DNA of 64,000 nt from Pseudorhodoferax sp. Leaf267 (lineage in GTDB: Bacteria > Pseudomonadota > Gammaproteobacteria > Burkholderiales > Burkholderiaceae_C). Of this stretch, positions 38,393 through 47,450 are shown in pieces (positions within the stretch are counted from its first letter, which is position 1; each line of letters begins with the position of its first letter). Position numbers and translations under genes: made by a program. Where the stretch lies: assembly GCF_001422405.1 (NCBI RefSeq), contig NZ_LMMV01000012.1, forward strand, positions 288,830-352,829. Direction: 5' to 3'. The notes below the pieces were generated by a model. It searched no databases. It was not told the origin of the DNA and was given only the letters and a program-made list of their open reading frames with translations.

Positions 38393-40003
38393 ATGGCCGA
38401 TACGACTTTGCACGCCAGCACGCCCCTCGCACAACGCCTGGGCGCGCTGGATCCTGAGCGGCTGCGCGGCATCCGGCGCGGCCTGGAAAAAGAAAGCCTG
38501 CGCGCCAAGCCCGACGCGGGCCTGGCCCTCACGCCGCATCCCGCCGCGCTCGGCTCTGCGCTCACGCATCCCAACATCACGACCGACTTCAGCGAATCGC
38601 AGCTGGAGCTGATCACCGGCGTGCACGCGGGCGTCGAGAGCTGCCTAGACGAGCTCACGCAGGTGCACCAGTTCACCTACCGCGTGCTGCAGGAACTCGG
38701 CGACGAGATGATGTGGGTGTCCAGCATGCCGTGCGGCCTGCCGACCGACGAGACCATCCCGATCGGCCGCTACGGTTCGTCGAACGTGGGCCGCGCCAAG
38801 AGCGTCTACCGCATGGGCCTGGGCCACCGCTACGGCCGGCGCATGCAGACCATCTCGGGCATCCACTACAACTGGTCGATGCCGGGCATCTCCAGCGAAG
38901 AGTACTTCGGGCTGATCCGCAACTTCCGGCGCCACGCCTTCTTGCCGCTGGTGCTGTTCGGCGCGTCGCCGGCTGTGTGTTCGACCTTCGTGCAGGGTCG
39001 CGGCGAGCACAGCCTGCAGGCGCTGAACGAGCACACCATGTACATGCCGCACGGCACCTCGCTGCGCATGGGTCGGCTGGGCTACCAGAGCGACGCGCAG
39101 TCCTCGCTGGCCGTGAGCTACAACCATCTGGACGGCTACGGTGCCTCGCTGCAGGACGCGCTGACGCGGCCGTATCCGCCCTACCAGGCCGTCGGCATCA
39201 AGAACCCCGGCGGCGACTACAACCAGCTCGCCACCAGCCTGCTGCAGATCGAGAACGAGTTCTACGGCACGATCCGCCCCAAGCGCGTGATCTTCCCGGG
39301 CGAGCGCCCGCTGCACGCGCTGCGCGAGCGTGGCGTGGAATACATCGAGGTCCGCCTCATGGACCTGGACCCGTTCGAGCCGCTGGGCATCGCGGCCTCG
39401 ACCATGCGCTTCCTCGATGTGTTCCTGCTGCACTGCCTGCTCAGCGACAGCCCGCCGGACACGCCCGAGGAAATCGCCGCGCTGGCGCGCAACCAGCACC
39501 GCGTGGCGGCGCGCGGGCGCGAGCCGGGCTTGACGCTGGAGCAGGGCGGCCGTGAACGCCCGTTGAGCGAGTGGGCGCTGGAGCTCGTGGATGCCTGCCT
39601 GCCGATCGCAGCGGCGCTGGACGCGGCGCAGGGCGGTCGGCTGCACCAGCAGGCCGTGGAGGCTGCACGCGCATCGCTGATGGCGCCCGACACGCTGCCC
39701 TCGGCACGCGTGCTGGCTGCCATGCAAAAGGACCACGAGGGAAGCTTTACGCGCTTCGTGCTGCAGCGCTCGGAGCAGGTGCGCGCGCAGTTCCTGGCGC
39801 TGCCGTTTGCCGAAGAAGCACACGCCCGGTTCGTTGCGGCATCCGCCGCCTCGATCGAAGCGCAAAAGGGCATTGAGGCCGAAGACACGATGCCGTTCGA
39901 CATCTACCGGGAGCAGTATTTGCGCCCCGAGCGCCTGGGCCTCAAGCGCCAGGGCGGGGCCAGCCAGACGGTGCAGTCCTCGCTGCAGACCGCGGCGATC
40001 TAG
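38393..40003 (+). CDS. gshA: Glutamate-cysteine ligase
   Basis: 536 residues, the type 1 (E. coli-like) GshA family. Blocks seen: RGLEKESLRAKP, TTDFSESQLELITG, TYRVLQELGDEMMWVSSMPC, SGIHYNWSMPG and YIEVRLMDLDPF. It joins glutamate and cysteine with ATP, the limiting step of glutathione synthesis, and is typically inhibited by glutathione. gshB is not in the window. No Shine-Dalgarno sequence is visible before the ATG. It is convergent with a small membrane protein, 3 bp apart. Confidence 0.95.
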   Translation: MADTTLHASTPLAQRLGALDPERLRGIRRGLEKESLRAKPDAGLALTPHPAALGSALTHPNITTDFSESQLELITGVHAGVESCLDELTQVHQFTYRVLQELGDEMMWVSSMPCGLPTDETIPIGRYGSSNVGRAKSVYRMGLGHRYGRRMQTISGIHYNWSMPGISSEEYFGLIRNFRRHAFLPLVLFGASPAVCSTFVQGRGEHSLQALNEHTMYMPHGTSLRMGRLGYQSDAQSSLAVSYNHLDGYGASLQDALTRPYPPYQAVGIKNPGGDYNQLATSLLQIENEFYGTIRPKRVIFPGERPLHALRERGVEYIEVRLMDLDPFEPLGIAASTMRFLDVFLLHCLLSDSPPDTPEEIAALARNQHRVAARGREPGLTLEQGGRERPLSEWALELVDACLPIAAALDAAQGGRLHQQAVEAARASLMAPDTLPSARVLAAMQKDHEGSFTRFVLQRSEQVRAQFLALPFAEEAHARFVAASAASIEAQKGIEAEDTMPFDIYREQYLRPERLGLKRQGGASQTVQSSLQTAAI

Positions 40004-40006
40004 CCG

Positions 40007-40231
40007 CTAGCGCTGGCCAGGCGGCGCCTTGCGCCGGTGCCAGAGATACTGGCCCGTGAAGGCCAGGCCCAGCACCAGCGCAAACCATCCTACGATGGCC
40101 GACTGCGCAAGCAGGTCGCGCAAGGGCGTGGCGCCCAGGAACATCGGTCCCAGCAGCACCAGCAGGCCGATGGCGATGCACAGGCCACCGCGCCAGGCCA
40201 TGTCGTGGCGCGTGGGATCGGGCCGGCTCAC
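40007..40231 (-). CDS. Small hypothetical membrane protein
   Basis: A 74-residue protein with a GTG start that overlaps the stop of the HPF-like gene (GTGA), so it is probably translated by coupling. Two membrane helices are predicted (CIAIGLLVLLGPMFLGA and IVGWFALVLGLAFTGQYLW), with a basic C-terminus. No recognised domain. Confidence 0.65.
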   Translation of the reverse strand: MSRPDPTRHDMAWRGGLCIAIGLLVLLGPMFLGATPLRDLLAQSAIVGWFALVLGLAFTGQYLWHRRKAPPGQR

Positions 40232-40602
40232 GACGGATCGGCGGTCTCGTCCAGCACACCATCCTTGCGGATGGAGTCACGTTCGCGGTGGCTCTTGTCC
40301 TTGGCGCGCTCGATGGTGCTTTCCACGATGCGCTTGAGCTTGTCGGCCGCGCCGCGGAAGGCCTCGTCCTGGTTGCCGCCGTCATGGTGCACAGCCAGCG
40401 GCTGGTGGTGCACGAGGCGGGCTTCCATGGTGCAGCGCTTGTCGGCATTGCCGGACTTCTCGGCGTTCTCGTCGCTCAGGTGCACCTCGACGCGCGTGAT
40501 GTCCTGCCGAAAGCGCGACAACGTCTCGCGCAGATGGTCTTCGGCCCAGCGGTCCAGCGATTCCTTGTTGGCCACGCCGGTCGTGTTGACTTGAACTTGC
40601 AT
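40228..40602 (-). CDS. HPF/RaiA-family ribosome hibernation factor
   Basis: 124 residues. The beta-alpha-beta-beta-beta-alpha fold of the S30AE family is recognisable (ESLDRWAEDHLRETLSRFRQDITRVEVHLSDEN, HHQPLAVHHDGGNQDEAFRGAADKLKRIVE). Such proteins dock in the decoding centre and silence 30S/70S ribosomes in stationary phase. The usual rpoN neighbourhood of hpf is absent, so this may be a second paralogue. Start MQVQVNTTGVANK; coupled to the small membrane protein downstream. Confidence 0.82.
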   Translation of the reverse strand: MQVQVNTTGVANKESLDRWAEDHLRETLSRFRQDITRVEVHLSDENAEKSGNADKRCTMEARLVHHQPLAVHHDGGNQDEAFRGAADKLKRIVESTIERAKDKSHRERDSIRKDGVLDETADPS

Positions 40603-40749
40603 TGGATGTGTTCCTCTTGGCTTCGGTGTCCCGAGTGTGCCGCAGCGCCAGGGCAGGGGGTGTAGGACCGGCGCGGAGTTTTGGCACCACCCGGCGCAGG
40701 GGCTCTGGTATCGTTCTTGCTGTTTTTTCGACCAGTTCCAGGAGCATCC

Positions 40750-41736
40750 ATGTCTCATCTTTCGCGGGGCCGCACGGTCCGTTCGCTGTGCCGGGCGCTG
40801 GCCCTGGGCGCGCTGTTCACGGTGGGCGTCGCGCATGCGCAGGCCACGGCCACGATCCGCCTGCTGGTCGGCTTTCCGGCCGGTGGCGGCACCGACGTGA
40901 TCGCGCGCACGCTGGCCGACAAGCTCAAGGACGAGCTGAGCCAAAGCGTGATCGTGGAAAACCGCGCCGGCGCTGGCGGCCAGATCGCGGCCAACGCTCT
41001 CAAGGTGGCGCCACCCGACGGCACCACCTACTTCCTCACGCACGACCACACCGTCTCCATACTGCCGCTGGTGGTCAAGAATCCGGGCTTCGATCCGGCC
41101 AAGGACTTCGTGGCCGTGGGCGGCTTTGCCACCTTCGTGAACGCGCTGGCCATCTCGGGCGGCACGCCGGCCAAGTCCATGCCCGAGTACCTGAACTGGG
41201 TCAAGGCCCAGGGTGGCCGCGGGACCATCGGCGTGCCTGCACCCGCGTCGGTGCCCGAGTTCCTCGTCAAGATCCTGGGTGAGAAGTACAAGATGGACCT
41301 GCAGGCCGCGCCCTACCGTGGCAGCGCACCCATGATCGCCGACATGCTGGGCAACCAGATCAGCGCCGGCATCGGCTCCATCCCCGATTTCATCGAGAAC
41401 CACAAGGCCGGCAAGATCCGTGTTGTCGCCGTGCTGGGCAATGCGCGCCAGGCCGCCATGCCCGAGGTGCCGACCTTTGCCGAGCTCGGCGTGACCGGGT
41501 TCGAAGACGTTCCCTACTACGGCATCTTCGCGCCGGCCGGCACGCCGCAGCCGTCCATCGACCGCTTCTCGGCCGCACTGGCCAAGGTCATCGCGCTGCC
41601 CGACGTGCGCGAGAAGCTCACGGCCATGGGCCTGTCGGTGGGCTACATGCCGCAGCAGCAGCTGGCCAGCCGCGAGCAGGCCTATTCCAGGGTCTGGACG
41701 AAGATCATCAAGGACAGCGGCTTTCAGCCGCAGTGA
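40750..41736 (+). CDS. Bug (TctC-type) periplasmic solute-binding receptor
   Basis: 328 residues. Signal peptide ending VGVAHAQ, then the Bug signature (IRLLVGFPAGGGTDVIARTLADKL, VIVENRAGAGGQIAANAL, YFLTH, PYRGSAPMIADMLGNQISAGIGS). Bug receptors bind carboxylates and related small polar compounds and are massively expanded in Burkholderiales; most, like this one, lack TctAB membrane partners next to them and may serve distant transporters or signalling. Convergent with the tannase gene. Confidence 0.92.
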   Translation: MSHLSRGRTVRSLCRALALGALFTVGVAHAQATATIRLLVGFPAGGGTDVIARTLADKLKDELSQSVIVENRAGAGGQIAANALKVAPPDGTTYFLTHDHTVSILPLVVKNPGFDPAKDFVAVGGFATFVNALAISGGTPAKSMPEYLNWVKAQGGRGTIGVPAPASVPEFLVKILGEKYKMDLQAAPYRGSAPMIADMLGNQISAGIGSIPDFIENHKAGKIRVVAVLGNARQAAMPEVPTFAELGVTGFEDVPYYGIFAPAGTPQPSIDRFSAALAKVIALPDVREKLTAMGLSVGYMPQQQLASREQAYSRVWTKIIKDSGFQPQ

Positions 41737-41770
41737 TGTGATTCAGCGCAGCCGCCGAACCGTCGCCTCA

Positions 41771-41808
41771 GCCGGGTGAGGACCGTCATCCTCCTCAGCC
41801 CGGGTTTT
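41771..41808 (+). terminator. Imperfect GC-rich hairpin with T-run after the Bug gene
   Basis: CCGGG-GAGGA stems pair with TCCTC and CCCGG across an interrupted helix, then TTTT. It lies 36 nt after the Bug receptor stop and before the convergent tannase stop, and is more convincing on the plus strand. Confidence 0.45.
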
Positions 41809-41854
41809 AGCAAACCTCGTCCGACAACGCGCCAGCCTTGGCAGCCGCGCCCTG

Positions 41855-43585
41855 CTAGGGCGTCGCGGCCGGCGTCTCCGCACAGCTGAACGAGGCAGCC
41901 AGGTTCACGTCGCCCGCCCCCGTGTAGCGCGGCCACTTGGGGTAGTCGCACAGGGGCCGCGTGCGGCCGGGTACACCGGCGGTGTCGGCCACCACCTCGG
42001 CGCGCGGCGCGGTGCCGCTTTCGCGCCAACGCTCCAGGGCGGTCAGCGAATCCCACGACGCGTTGAACGCCGTGCTCACCGCATGGCCGTAGCCAGGCAC
42101 TTCGTAGTAGCGCGCAAAGCCGTCAACTGCCGCGATGCCGAATTGCGCGCGCAGGCGCTTGTAGTAGTCCTGCGTCGCGCGGGTGGCCACTAGCACGTCG
42201 GACTGCCCATGGGCCAGCAGCAGCTTGCCGCCGCGCGCGACGAACGCGGAGATGTCGGTGGACGTGTCCAGCTGCTTGCTGAGCTCGCTGATGCGCGGGC
42301 CGTAGACGCCGGGGTTTTCCGGGTCCAGCGTGAACGAGTCGAAGCTGGCGTTGCGTGCCACCGAATACTTCAGCCACTGGTCCACCAGCACGCTGATATA
42401 GGGCGCGGTGCGCGGCATCGGCATCGCCGGTGGTGTGGTGCCCAGCGCCAGGAAGGTGATGGTCGGCTGCAGCGGCGAGGGGTTGGACGTGATGCCGAGG
42501 TCCGAGCCCCAGACGTTGAAGCCGGGGTAGCCGGTCTCGCCACTGGCCAGTGTGAAGTTGAAGCGCGAGGCCGTGCCCAGCTTCCTCAGCGTGGCGATCT
42601 GCACGTCGGACAGGCAGCTGTCGCCCGTGTCCGCACCGCCCGCGCAGCGCAGCGGCTGGCCGCCCACGGTCGCCACGGCCGGGTCGAACTGCGCGTTGCA
42701 GCGCACCTGGTCGCTGATGAGCCCGTCGGCCACGCCGTCCAGCGTGTCGCAGGCCTCCATCGCTGCGCGGTAAACGAGCAAGCGCTTGGGCGTGTTGGGG
42801 TAGGCGCCGGGCTGGGCCAGGGCGAGGCTGGCGCGCTGCCCGGCCAGCAAAGCCGACACGTCGTTCCATGCCGGGTACCAGGCGATCGCGCCGTCCCAGT
42901 CCGCCGGCCAGCGCTGGATGGCCGCCAGCGCCTCGCGCCCGCCGGTGGAGCCACCGGCGAAGTACGACTTCGCAGGGCCGGCCACGCCGTAGCGCGCCTT
43001 GACCAGGAACACCGCGGCATCGCGCGTCTTCTTCAGTGCGTCGCCGCCGAAGTTGCGCACGGCCTCGTCGTTCAAGCCCCATGCGCCGTCCTGTGACCCC
43101 AGCGCATTGGCCTGGTGTCCCGAGTCGCTGGCAAAGGTGGCATAGCCGCGGGCCAGCGGCGCGGGCTGGGTGGTGGGGCCGGCCGGCACGTTGCCCGCCA
43201 CGTTGGGGATGGAGCCATTGAATCCGCCGCCACCGAACATCACCACCTTGTTGTTCCAGGTGGTGGGCAGGGCCGTGCGGAAGAGAATCCTCGGTGCGGT
43301 GCTGTCCACGGGCGCGATCTGGCCGCTGACCAGGCAGTGCTCGGGCACCGCCGCCACGCCAGTGCCTGCAGCGGGCACGACCTTGGCCTCGGTCACCGCG
43401 CCGCCCGAGGTGGCCAGGCCGATGGCCGAGGCCGGGATGACCATGCCGTTCAGGTCGGCACAGGCCATGGGCTTGGCGCTGCTGTCGTTGTCGTTGTCGT
43501 CGCTGCCGCCACACCCCACGAGGGTCGCTGCAACTGCACAGACCAGCGAGGCTTTGGCCCCGCGTCGCATCGTTCGTTGGTTCAT
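41855..43585 (-). CDS. Tannase/feruloyl esterase family lipoprotein
   Basis: 576 residues. The leader MNQRTMRRGAKASLVCAVAA is followed by a lipobox LVGC, then an Asp/Asn/Ser-rich linker, so the enzyme should be lipid-anchored. The alpha/beta hydrolase domain has the nucleophile elbow GGSTGGREAL near residue 210, FGGGGFNG for the oxyanion region and C-terminal YEVPGYGHAV for the catalytic His, as in tannase and feruloyl esterases. It hydrolyses an aromatic or other ester outside the cytoplasm. AAGGAG supports the start. It precedes no obvious partner; the BKACE gene lies upstream on the same strand after 96 nt. Confidence 0.9.
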   Translation of the reverse strand: MNQRTMRRGAKASLVCAVAATLVGCGGSDDNDNDSSAKPMACADLNGMVIPASAIGLATSGGAVTEAKVVPAAGTGVAAVPEHCLVSGQIAPVDSTAPRILFRTALPTTWNNKVVMFGGGGFNGSIPNVAGNVPAGPTTQPAPLARGYATFASDSGHQANALGSQDGAWGLNDEAVRNFGGDALKKTRDAAVFLVKARYGVAGPAKSYFAGGSTGGREALAAIQRWPADWDGAIAWYPAWNDVSALLAGQRASLALAQPGAYPNTPKRLLVYRAAMEACDTLDGVADGLISDQVRCNAQFDPAVATVGGQPLRCAGGADTGDSCLSDVQIATLRKLGTASRFNFTLASGETGYPGFNVWGSDLGITSNPSPLQPTITFLALGTTPPAMPMPRTAPYISVLVDQWLKYSVARNASFDSFTLDPENPGVYGPRISELSKQLDTSTDISAFVARGGKLLLAHGQSDVLVATRATQDYYKRLRAQFGIAAVDGFARYYEVPGYGHAVSTAFNASWDSLTALERWRESGTAPRAEVVADTAGVPGRTRPLCDYPKWPRYTGAGDVNLAASFSCAETPAATP

Positions 43586-43681
43586 GCTGTCTCCTTTTGC
43601 TTGGATCACATCGGCTGGGATCGATGTTCGTGGCGGCCGATCAGCGCCACGAACCAGGACATTGACTGGCGCGGCCTGGTG

Positions 43682-44626
43682 TCAAACGCCCACCGCGGCA
43701 TGCCCCTTCAACTGCAGCATCGCCCGCGCCTCGGCCGGCGTCGCCACCTCCAGCGACAGTTCCGCCAGGATGCGCCGGATCTTGCGCACCTGGTCCGCGC
43801 AGGAGGTCGCCAGCTCGCCCTTGCCCAGGTACAGGCTGTCCTCCAGCCCCACGCGCACATTGCCGCCCATGACCGCGCCCATGGTCAAGAGCGGCATCTG
43901 GTGCCGGCCCGCGCCCAGCACCGAGAAGCGGTAGCCGCGGCGCCCGAACAAGCGGTCGGCCGTGCTGCGCATGGTCACCAGGTTCTCGGGGTCCGGCCCC
44001 ATGCCGCCCAGGATGCCGAAGATGCTCTGGATGAACAGCGGGCCCTGGATCAGCCCCTCGTCCACGAAGTGGGCCAGGTTGTACAAATGCCCCACGTCGT
44101 AGCACTCGAACTCGAAGCGCGTGCCGCAGTCCTCGCCCAGCACCTTGAGGATGTGCTTGATGTCGCGGAAGGTGTTGCGAAAGATCAGGTCCTCCATGCC
44201 CTCGATGTACGGCTTCTCCCAGTCGTGCTGCCACGCGTTGATGCGCCGCGCTGCCGGGTGGATCGAGAAGTTCATCGAGCCCATGTTGAGCGAGCACATC
44301 TCGGGTTTGAGCTGCAGCGGATAGGCCAGCCGCTCCTGCAGCGTCATGCGCGTGCTGCCGCCCGTGGTGATGTTGATCACCGCGTCGGTGGCGGCGCGGA
44401 TGCGCGGCACGAACTGCGCGAACACGGCGGGGTCGGCGCTGGGCCGGCCGTCCGCCGGGTCGCGCGCATGCAGGTGCAGGATCGCAGCGCCGGCCTCTGC
44501 GGCGTCGATGGCCTGCTGCGCGATCTGCTCGGGCGTGAGCGGCAGGTAGGGCGACATCGACGGAGTGTGGACCGAGCCGGTGACGGCACAGGAGATGATG
44601 ACTTTGTCGGTGGGGGGCGTGGGCAT
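43682..44626 (-). CDS. Beta-keto acid cleavage enzyme (BKACE)
   Basis: 314 residues. Family blocks: KVIISCAVTGSVHTPSMSPYLPLTPEQIAQQA, AGAAILHLHARDP (zinc-binding His pair), NITTGGS and EFECYDVGHLYNL. BKACE enzymes are zinc-dependent and condense a beta-keto acid with acetyl-CoA to give acetoacetate and a shortened CoA ester; known members act on 3-keto-5-aminohexanoate, dehydrocarnitine and others. Here it is the most downstream gene of a set with livFGMHK and an SDR, so its substrate is likely imported by that ABC system and prepared by the SDR. Confidence 0.9.
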   Translation of the reverse strand: MPTPPTDKVIISCAVTGSVHTPSMSPYLPLTPEQIAQQAIDAAEAGAAILHLHARDPADGRPSADPAVFAQFVPRIRAATDAVINITTGGSTRMTLQERLAYPLQLKPEMCSLNMGSMNFSIHPAARRINAWQHDWEKPYIEGMEDLIFRNTFRDIKHILKVLGEDCGTRFEFECYDVGHLYNLAHFVDEGLIQGPLFIQSIFGILGGMGPDPENLVTMRSTADRLFGRRGYRFSVLGAGRHQMPLLTMGAVMGGNVRVGLEDSLYLGKGELATSCADQVRKIRRILAELSLEVATPAEARAMLQLKGHAAVGV

Positions 44627-44656
44627 GGTGTGGGTGGTTCAGGGGGAGGGACAGGG

Positions 44657-45406
44657 TCAGACGGCCAGCCACTGCGCCTGCAGTTCGGCGTCCTCGGCCA
44701 GTTCGCGCGGTGTGCCCTCGAAGACGATCTGGCCGTGGCCCATCACGCACACGCGGGTGGACACCTTCAGCGCGATCGCCAGCTTCTGCTCCACCAGCAC
44801 CACCGAGACGCCCTTGCGGTGCATGTCGCGGATGCATTCGGCCACGTCGGCCACGATCCTGGGCGCCAGGCCCTCGGTAGGCTCGTCAATCAGGATCACG
44901 AGCGGGTTGCCCAGCAGCGAGCGGCAGATCGTCAGCATCTGCTGCTCGCCGCCCGACAGGCTGCCGGCTCGCGTGTTGCGCCGCTCGCGCAGGCGGGGGA
45001 AGTAGCCGAACATGTCCTGCAGCGTCCAGCGCGCGGCACCGGGCGCGGCGTTCTGCTCGCCCATGCGCAGGTTCTCGTCCACCGTGAGGTTGGCGAACAC
45101 CTCGCGCTCTTCCGGCACGAAGGCCAGGCCCGCGCGGCAGATGGTGTAGGGGCGCGCGCCGGCCAGGTCGCGGCCTGCGAGCTGGATGCGGCCCGAGGTC
45201 GGCGGCACCAGGCCCATGATGGCCTTCATCGTGGTGGAGCGGCCCGCGCCGTTGCGGCCCAGCAGGCTCACGATCTCCTGGCGGCCGACCTCGAAGCTCA
45301 CGCCGTGCAGGATGTGGCTCTTGCCGTAGTGGGCGTGCAGGTCCTGCACGGACAGCAGCGGCGCCGTAGCGGCCGTGCCCGGGGCTCTTTCAAGAACGGC
45401 GTTCAT
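44657..45406 (-). CDS. livF: Branched-chain amino acid-type ABC transporter ATPase LivF, with altered Walker A
   Basis: 249 residues. ABC signature SLSGGEQQML, Walker B LVILIDEPTEGL and the H-loop VLVEQ region mark LivF. The Walker A reads GRNGAGRST: the invariant phosphate-binding lysine is arginine (codon CGC), whereas the adjacent LivG keeps GPNGAGKST. If read correctly, nucleotide hydrolysis at this site should be weak, making an asymmetric ATPase pair. Start ATG overlaps the livG stop (ATGA). Confidence 0.92.
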   Translation of the reverse strand: MNAVLERAPGTAATAPLLSVQDLHAHYGKSHILHGVSFEVGRQEIVSLLGRNGAGRSTTMKAIMGLVPPTSGRIQLAGRDLAGARPYTICRAGLAFVPEEREVFANLTVDENLRMGEQNAAPGAARWTLQDMFGYFPRLRERRNTRAGSLSGGEQQMLTICRSLLGNPLVILIDEPTEGLAPRIVADVAECIRDMHRKGVSVVLVEQKLAIALKVSTRVCVMGHGQIVFEGTPRELAEDAELQAQWLAV

Positions 45407-46158
45407 GCGGTCAACTCCTCTCCGAGATAGGCTTCCTTGACGGCCGCGCTCTGGCGGATCTCGTCGGGCGTGCCGGTGGCGATCACCTGGCCGTAGACCA
45501 GCACGCTGATGCGGTCGCTGAGCGCGAACACCACGCGCATGTCGTGCTCCACGATCAGCAGCGCGCGGCCTTGCGTCACCTCGCGGATCAGGTCGGCCGT
45601 GTAGGCGGTCTCTTCGTTCGACATGCCGGCCATGGGCTCGTCGAGCAGGATCACCTGCGGGTCGGAAGCGAGCGCCATGGCGATCTCCAGCGAGCGCTGT
45701 TCCGAGTACGGCATCTCGCCGGCGATCGTCGCGGCGCGGTGCGTGAGGCGGAACTGCGCCAGCAGCGCCTCGGTACGCTCGCGCACCGGCACGTCGCTGG
45801 CGATGCGGCGCCAAAAGGTGAACTGCACGCCGCCGGCCCGCATCACGGCCAGGCGCAGGTTCTCGAACACGCTGAGCTTGGGGAAGATGTTGGTGATCTG
45901 GAACGAGCGCGCCAGGCCGCTCTTGTTGATGGCCTGCGGCGTGTGGCCGTCGATGCGGCGGCCGTTCAGCAGGATCTCGCCCGAGGTCGGCGTGAAGTTG
46001 CCCGAGACCAGGTGGAACACGGTGGACTTGCCGGCGCCGTTCGGGCCGATCAGCGCGTGGCGCTCGCCCGGCATCAGGTCCAGGTCGACGCCGCGGATGA
46101 TCTCGGTGTCGCCGAAGGATTTGCGCACGCCGCGCAGCGAGAGGACGGGGGCGGTCAT
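45403..46158 (-). CDS. livG: Branched-chain amino acid-type ABC transporter ATPase LivG
   Basis: 251 residues with intact Walker A GPNGAGKST, signature PYSEQRSLEIAMAL, Walker B VILLDEPMAGMS and H-loop LIVEHDM. The LivG-specific LARSFQITNIFPKLSVFENLRLA block is present. The first residue of the signature is Tyr-Ser-Glu-Gln rather than LSGGQ, usual for LivG. It overlaps livM and livF by 4 bp each (ATGA), so the transporter genes are tightly coupled. Confidence 0.93.
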   Translation of the reverse strand: MTAPVLSLRGVRKSFGDTEIIRGVDLDLMPGERHALIGPNGAGKSTVFHLVSGNFTPTSGEILLNGRRIDGHTPQAINKSGLARSFQITNIFPKLSVFENLRLAVMRAGGVQFTFWRRIASDVPVRERTEALLAQFRLTHRAATIAGEMPYSEQRSLEIAMALASDPQVILLDEPMAGMSNEETAYTADLIREVTQGRALLIVEHDMRVVFALSDRISVLVYGQVIATGTPDEIRQSAAVKEAYLGEELTA

Positions 46159-47450
46159 GCGAGGCTCCTGGCGGTGTGGGGTGTCATGGCGAGTGCGGGC
46201 TCGGCGCTGGCGTTCTGCAGCCGGCCATGGGCCAGCCGCACGGCCCAGGCCAGCAAGGCGCCGCCTGCGAGGAGGCTGGCTGGCACGAGCCAGGTCGACA
46301 CCGCGGCCGGCAGCCATTCGCGGCCCGCCAGCGACACCGCAGGCCACGTTGCGGCCGGGTTGGCCGCCGCCAGCGCGCGGTAGTCCTGCGAGAAGATGCG
46401 CTGCAGCAGTTCCACCGTGAAGGCGATGCCACCCGCCACCAGCACGCTGGCCAGCGCGGCCGCCAGCGTGAGCGGCAGCACCCCTGCCAGCCCGAAGCGC
46501 TGGCGCAACCGGGTCCACAGCGCGAACAGGCCGGCCAGCCCGTCGGGCACGTACAGCATCACCAGCAGGAACACGATGCCCTGGTACAGCAGCCAGGAGA
46601 CCGTGAGGTCGGACACCGCGTAGCCGAAGAAGGTCATCAGCGAGGCGCCGAGCGCCGGGCCCAGGAACACCTTCACGCCGCCGATGTAGCTGTTCAGCAC
46701 CACGGCGGCCGACAGCGTGGCGTCGAACACCACGTAGTTCACGGCCTCGTTGCTGACCACCTGCAGCCCACCCGCCACGCCCCCGAACATGGCGGAGATG
46801 GCGAACACCATCACGCCCAGGCGGTGCACGTCGTAGCCCAGGAAGGCCAGGCGGTGGCTGTTTTCGCGCAGGCCCAGGGCCAGCCGGCCGAGCGGCGTGC
46901 GCGTGAAGAAGAACAGCGCCGCCAGCGACACCAGCACCCAGGCCAGCGTGAGGTAGTACACCTGCACCGTGGAGCCGAAAGACAGGCCCATCCACGGCTG
47001 GCGCATGGCCGACACGCCGGCCTCGCCGCCGAACCAGCCCTTCAGGTGCGGCGCCAGCGAGTGCAGCAGCTCGGCGATGGCCAGCGTGATCATGGCGAAG
47101 TAGGTGCCCGAGCGCTTGGTGGCGAACCAGCCCGCGCCGATGCCCACGAGCAGCCCGGCGCCGGCCCCCGCCAGCGGCAGCAGCGGCGTGGGCAGCAGGC
47201 CCGTGCCGCCGACCGCGTTCATGGCATGGACGGTGGCGAACGCGCCCACGCCGAAGTAGGCCGCATGGCCGAACGACAGCATGCCGGCCTGGCCGCAGAC
47301 CACGTTGTAGGCGGTGGCGAGCAGGGCTGCGATCAGCATCTGGATCGCCGCGTTGAGCAGGCCCGGCGTCAACACGCCGGGTGCCACGACGAGCGCGGCC
47401 ACGCCGATGCCGACGAGCACGACGGCGGGGCCTGTGGATACCCGGTTCAT
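46155..47450 (-). CDS. livM: Branched-chain amino acid-type ABC permease LivM, with C-terminal extension
   Basis: 431 residues. The LivM core has about eight helices with YNVVCGQAGMLSFGHAAYFGVGAF and the EAA-like loop GLRENSHRLAFLGYDVHRLG. Typical members end soon after GLAGLFALW, but this protein continues for about 110 residues with two further membrane segments (LPLTLAAALASVLVAGGIAF and STWLVPASLLAGGALLAWAV). The function of the extension is unknown; it could be a docking element or a fused fragment. Overlaps livG and livH by 4 bp. Confidence 0.9.
   Translation of the reverse strand: MNRVSTGPAVVLVGIGVAALVVAPGVLTPGLLNAAIQMLIAALLATAYNVVCGQAGMLSFGHAAYFGVGAFATVHAMNAVGGTGLLPTPLLPLAGAGAGLLVGIGAGWFATKRSGTYFAMITLAIAELLHSLAPHLKGWFGGEAGVSAMRQPWMGLSFGSTVQVYYLTLAWVLVSLAALFFFTRTPLGRLALGLRENSHRLAFLGYDVHRLGVMVFAISAMFGGVAGGLQVVSNEAVNYVVFDATLSAAVVLNSYIGGVKVFLGPALGASLMTFFGYAVSDLTVSWLLYQGIVFLLVMLYVPDGLAGLFALWTRLRQRFGLAGVLPLTLAAALASVLVAGGIAFTVELLQRIFSQDYRALAAANPAATWPAVSLAGREWLPAAVSTWLVPASLLAGGALLAWAVRLAHGRLQNASAEPALAMTPHTARSLA

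Noticed and set aside
40604-40749. Small gene between the HPF-like factor and the Bug receptor
   Set aside because: No open frame with ribosome site; only promoter-like sequence.
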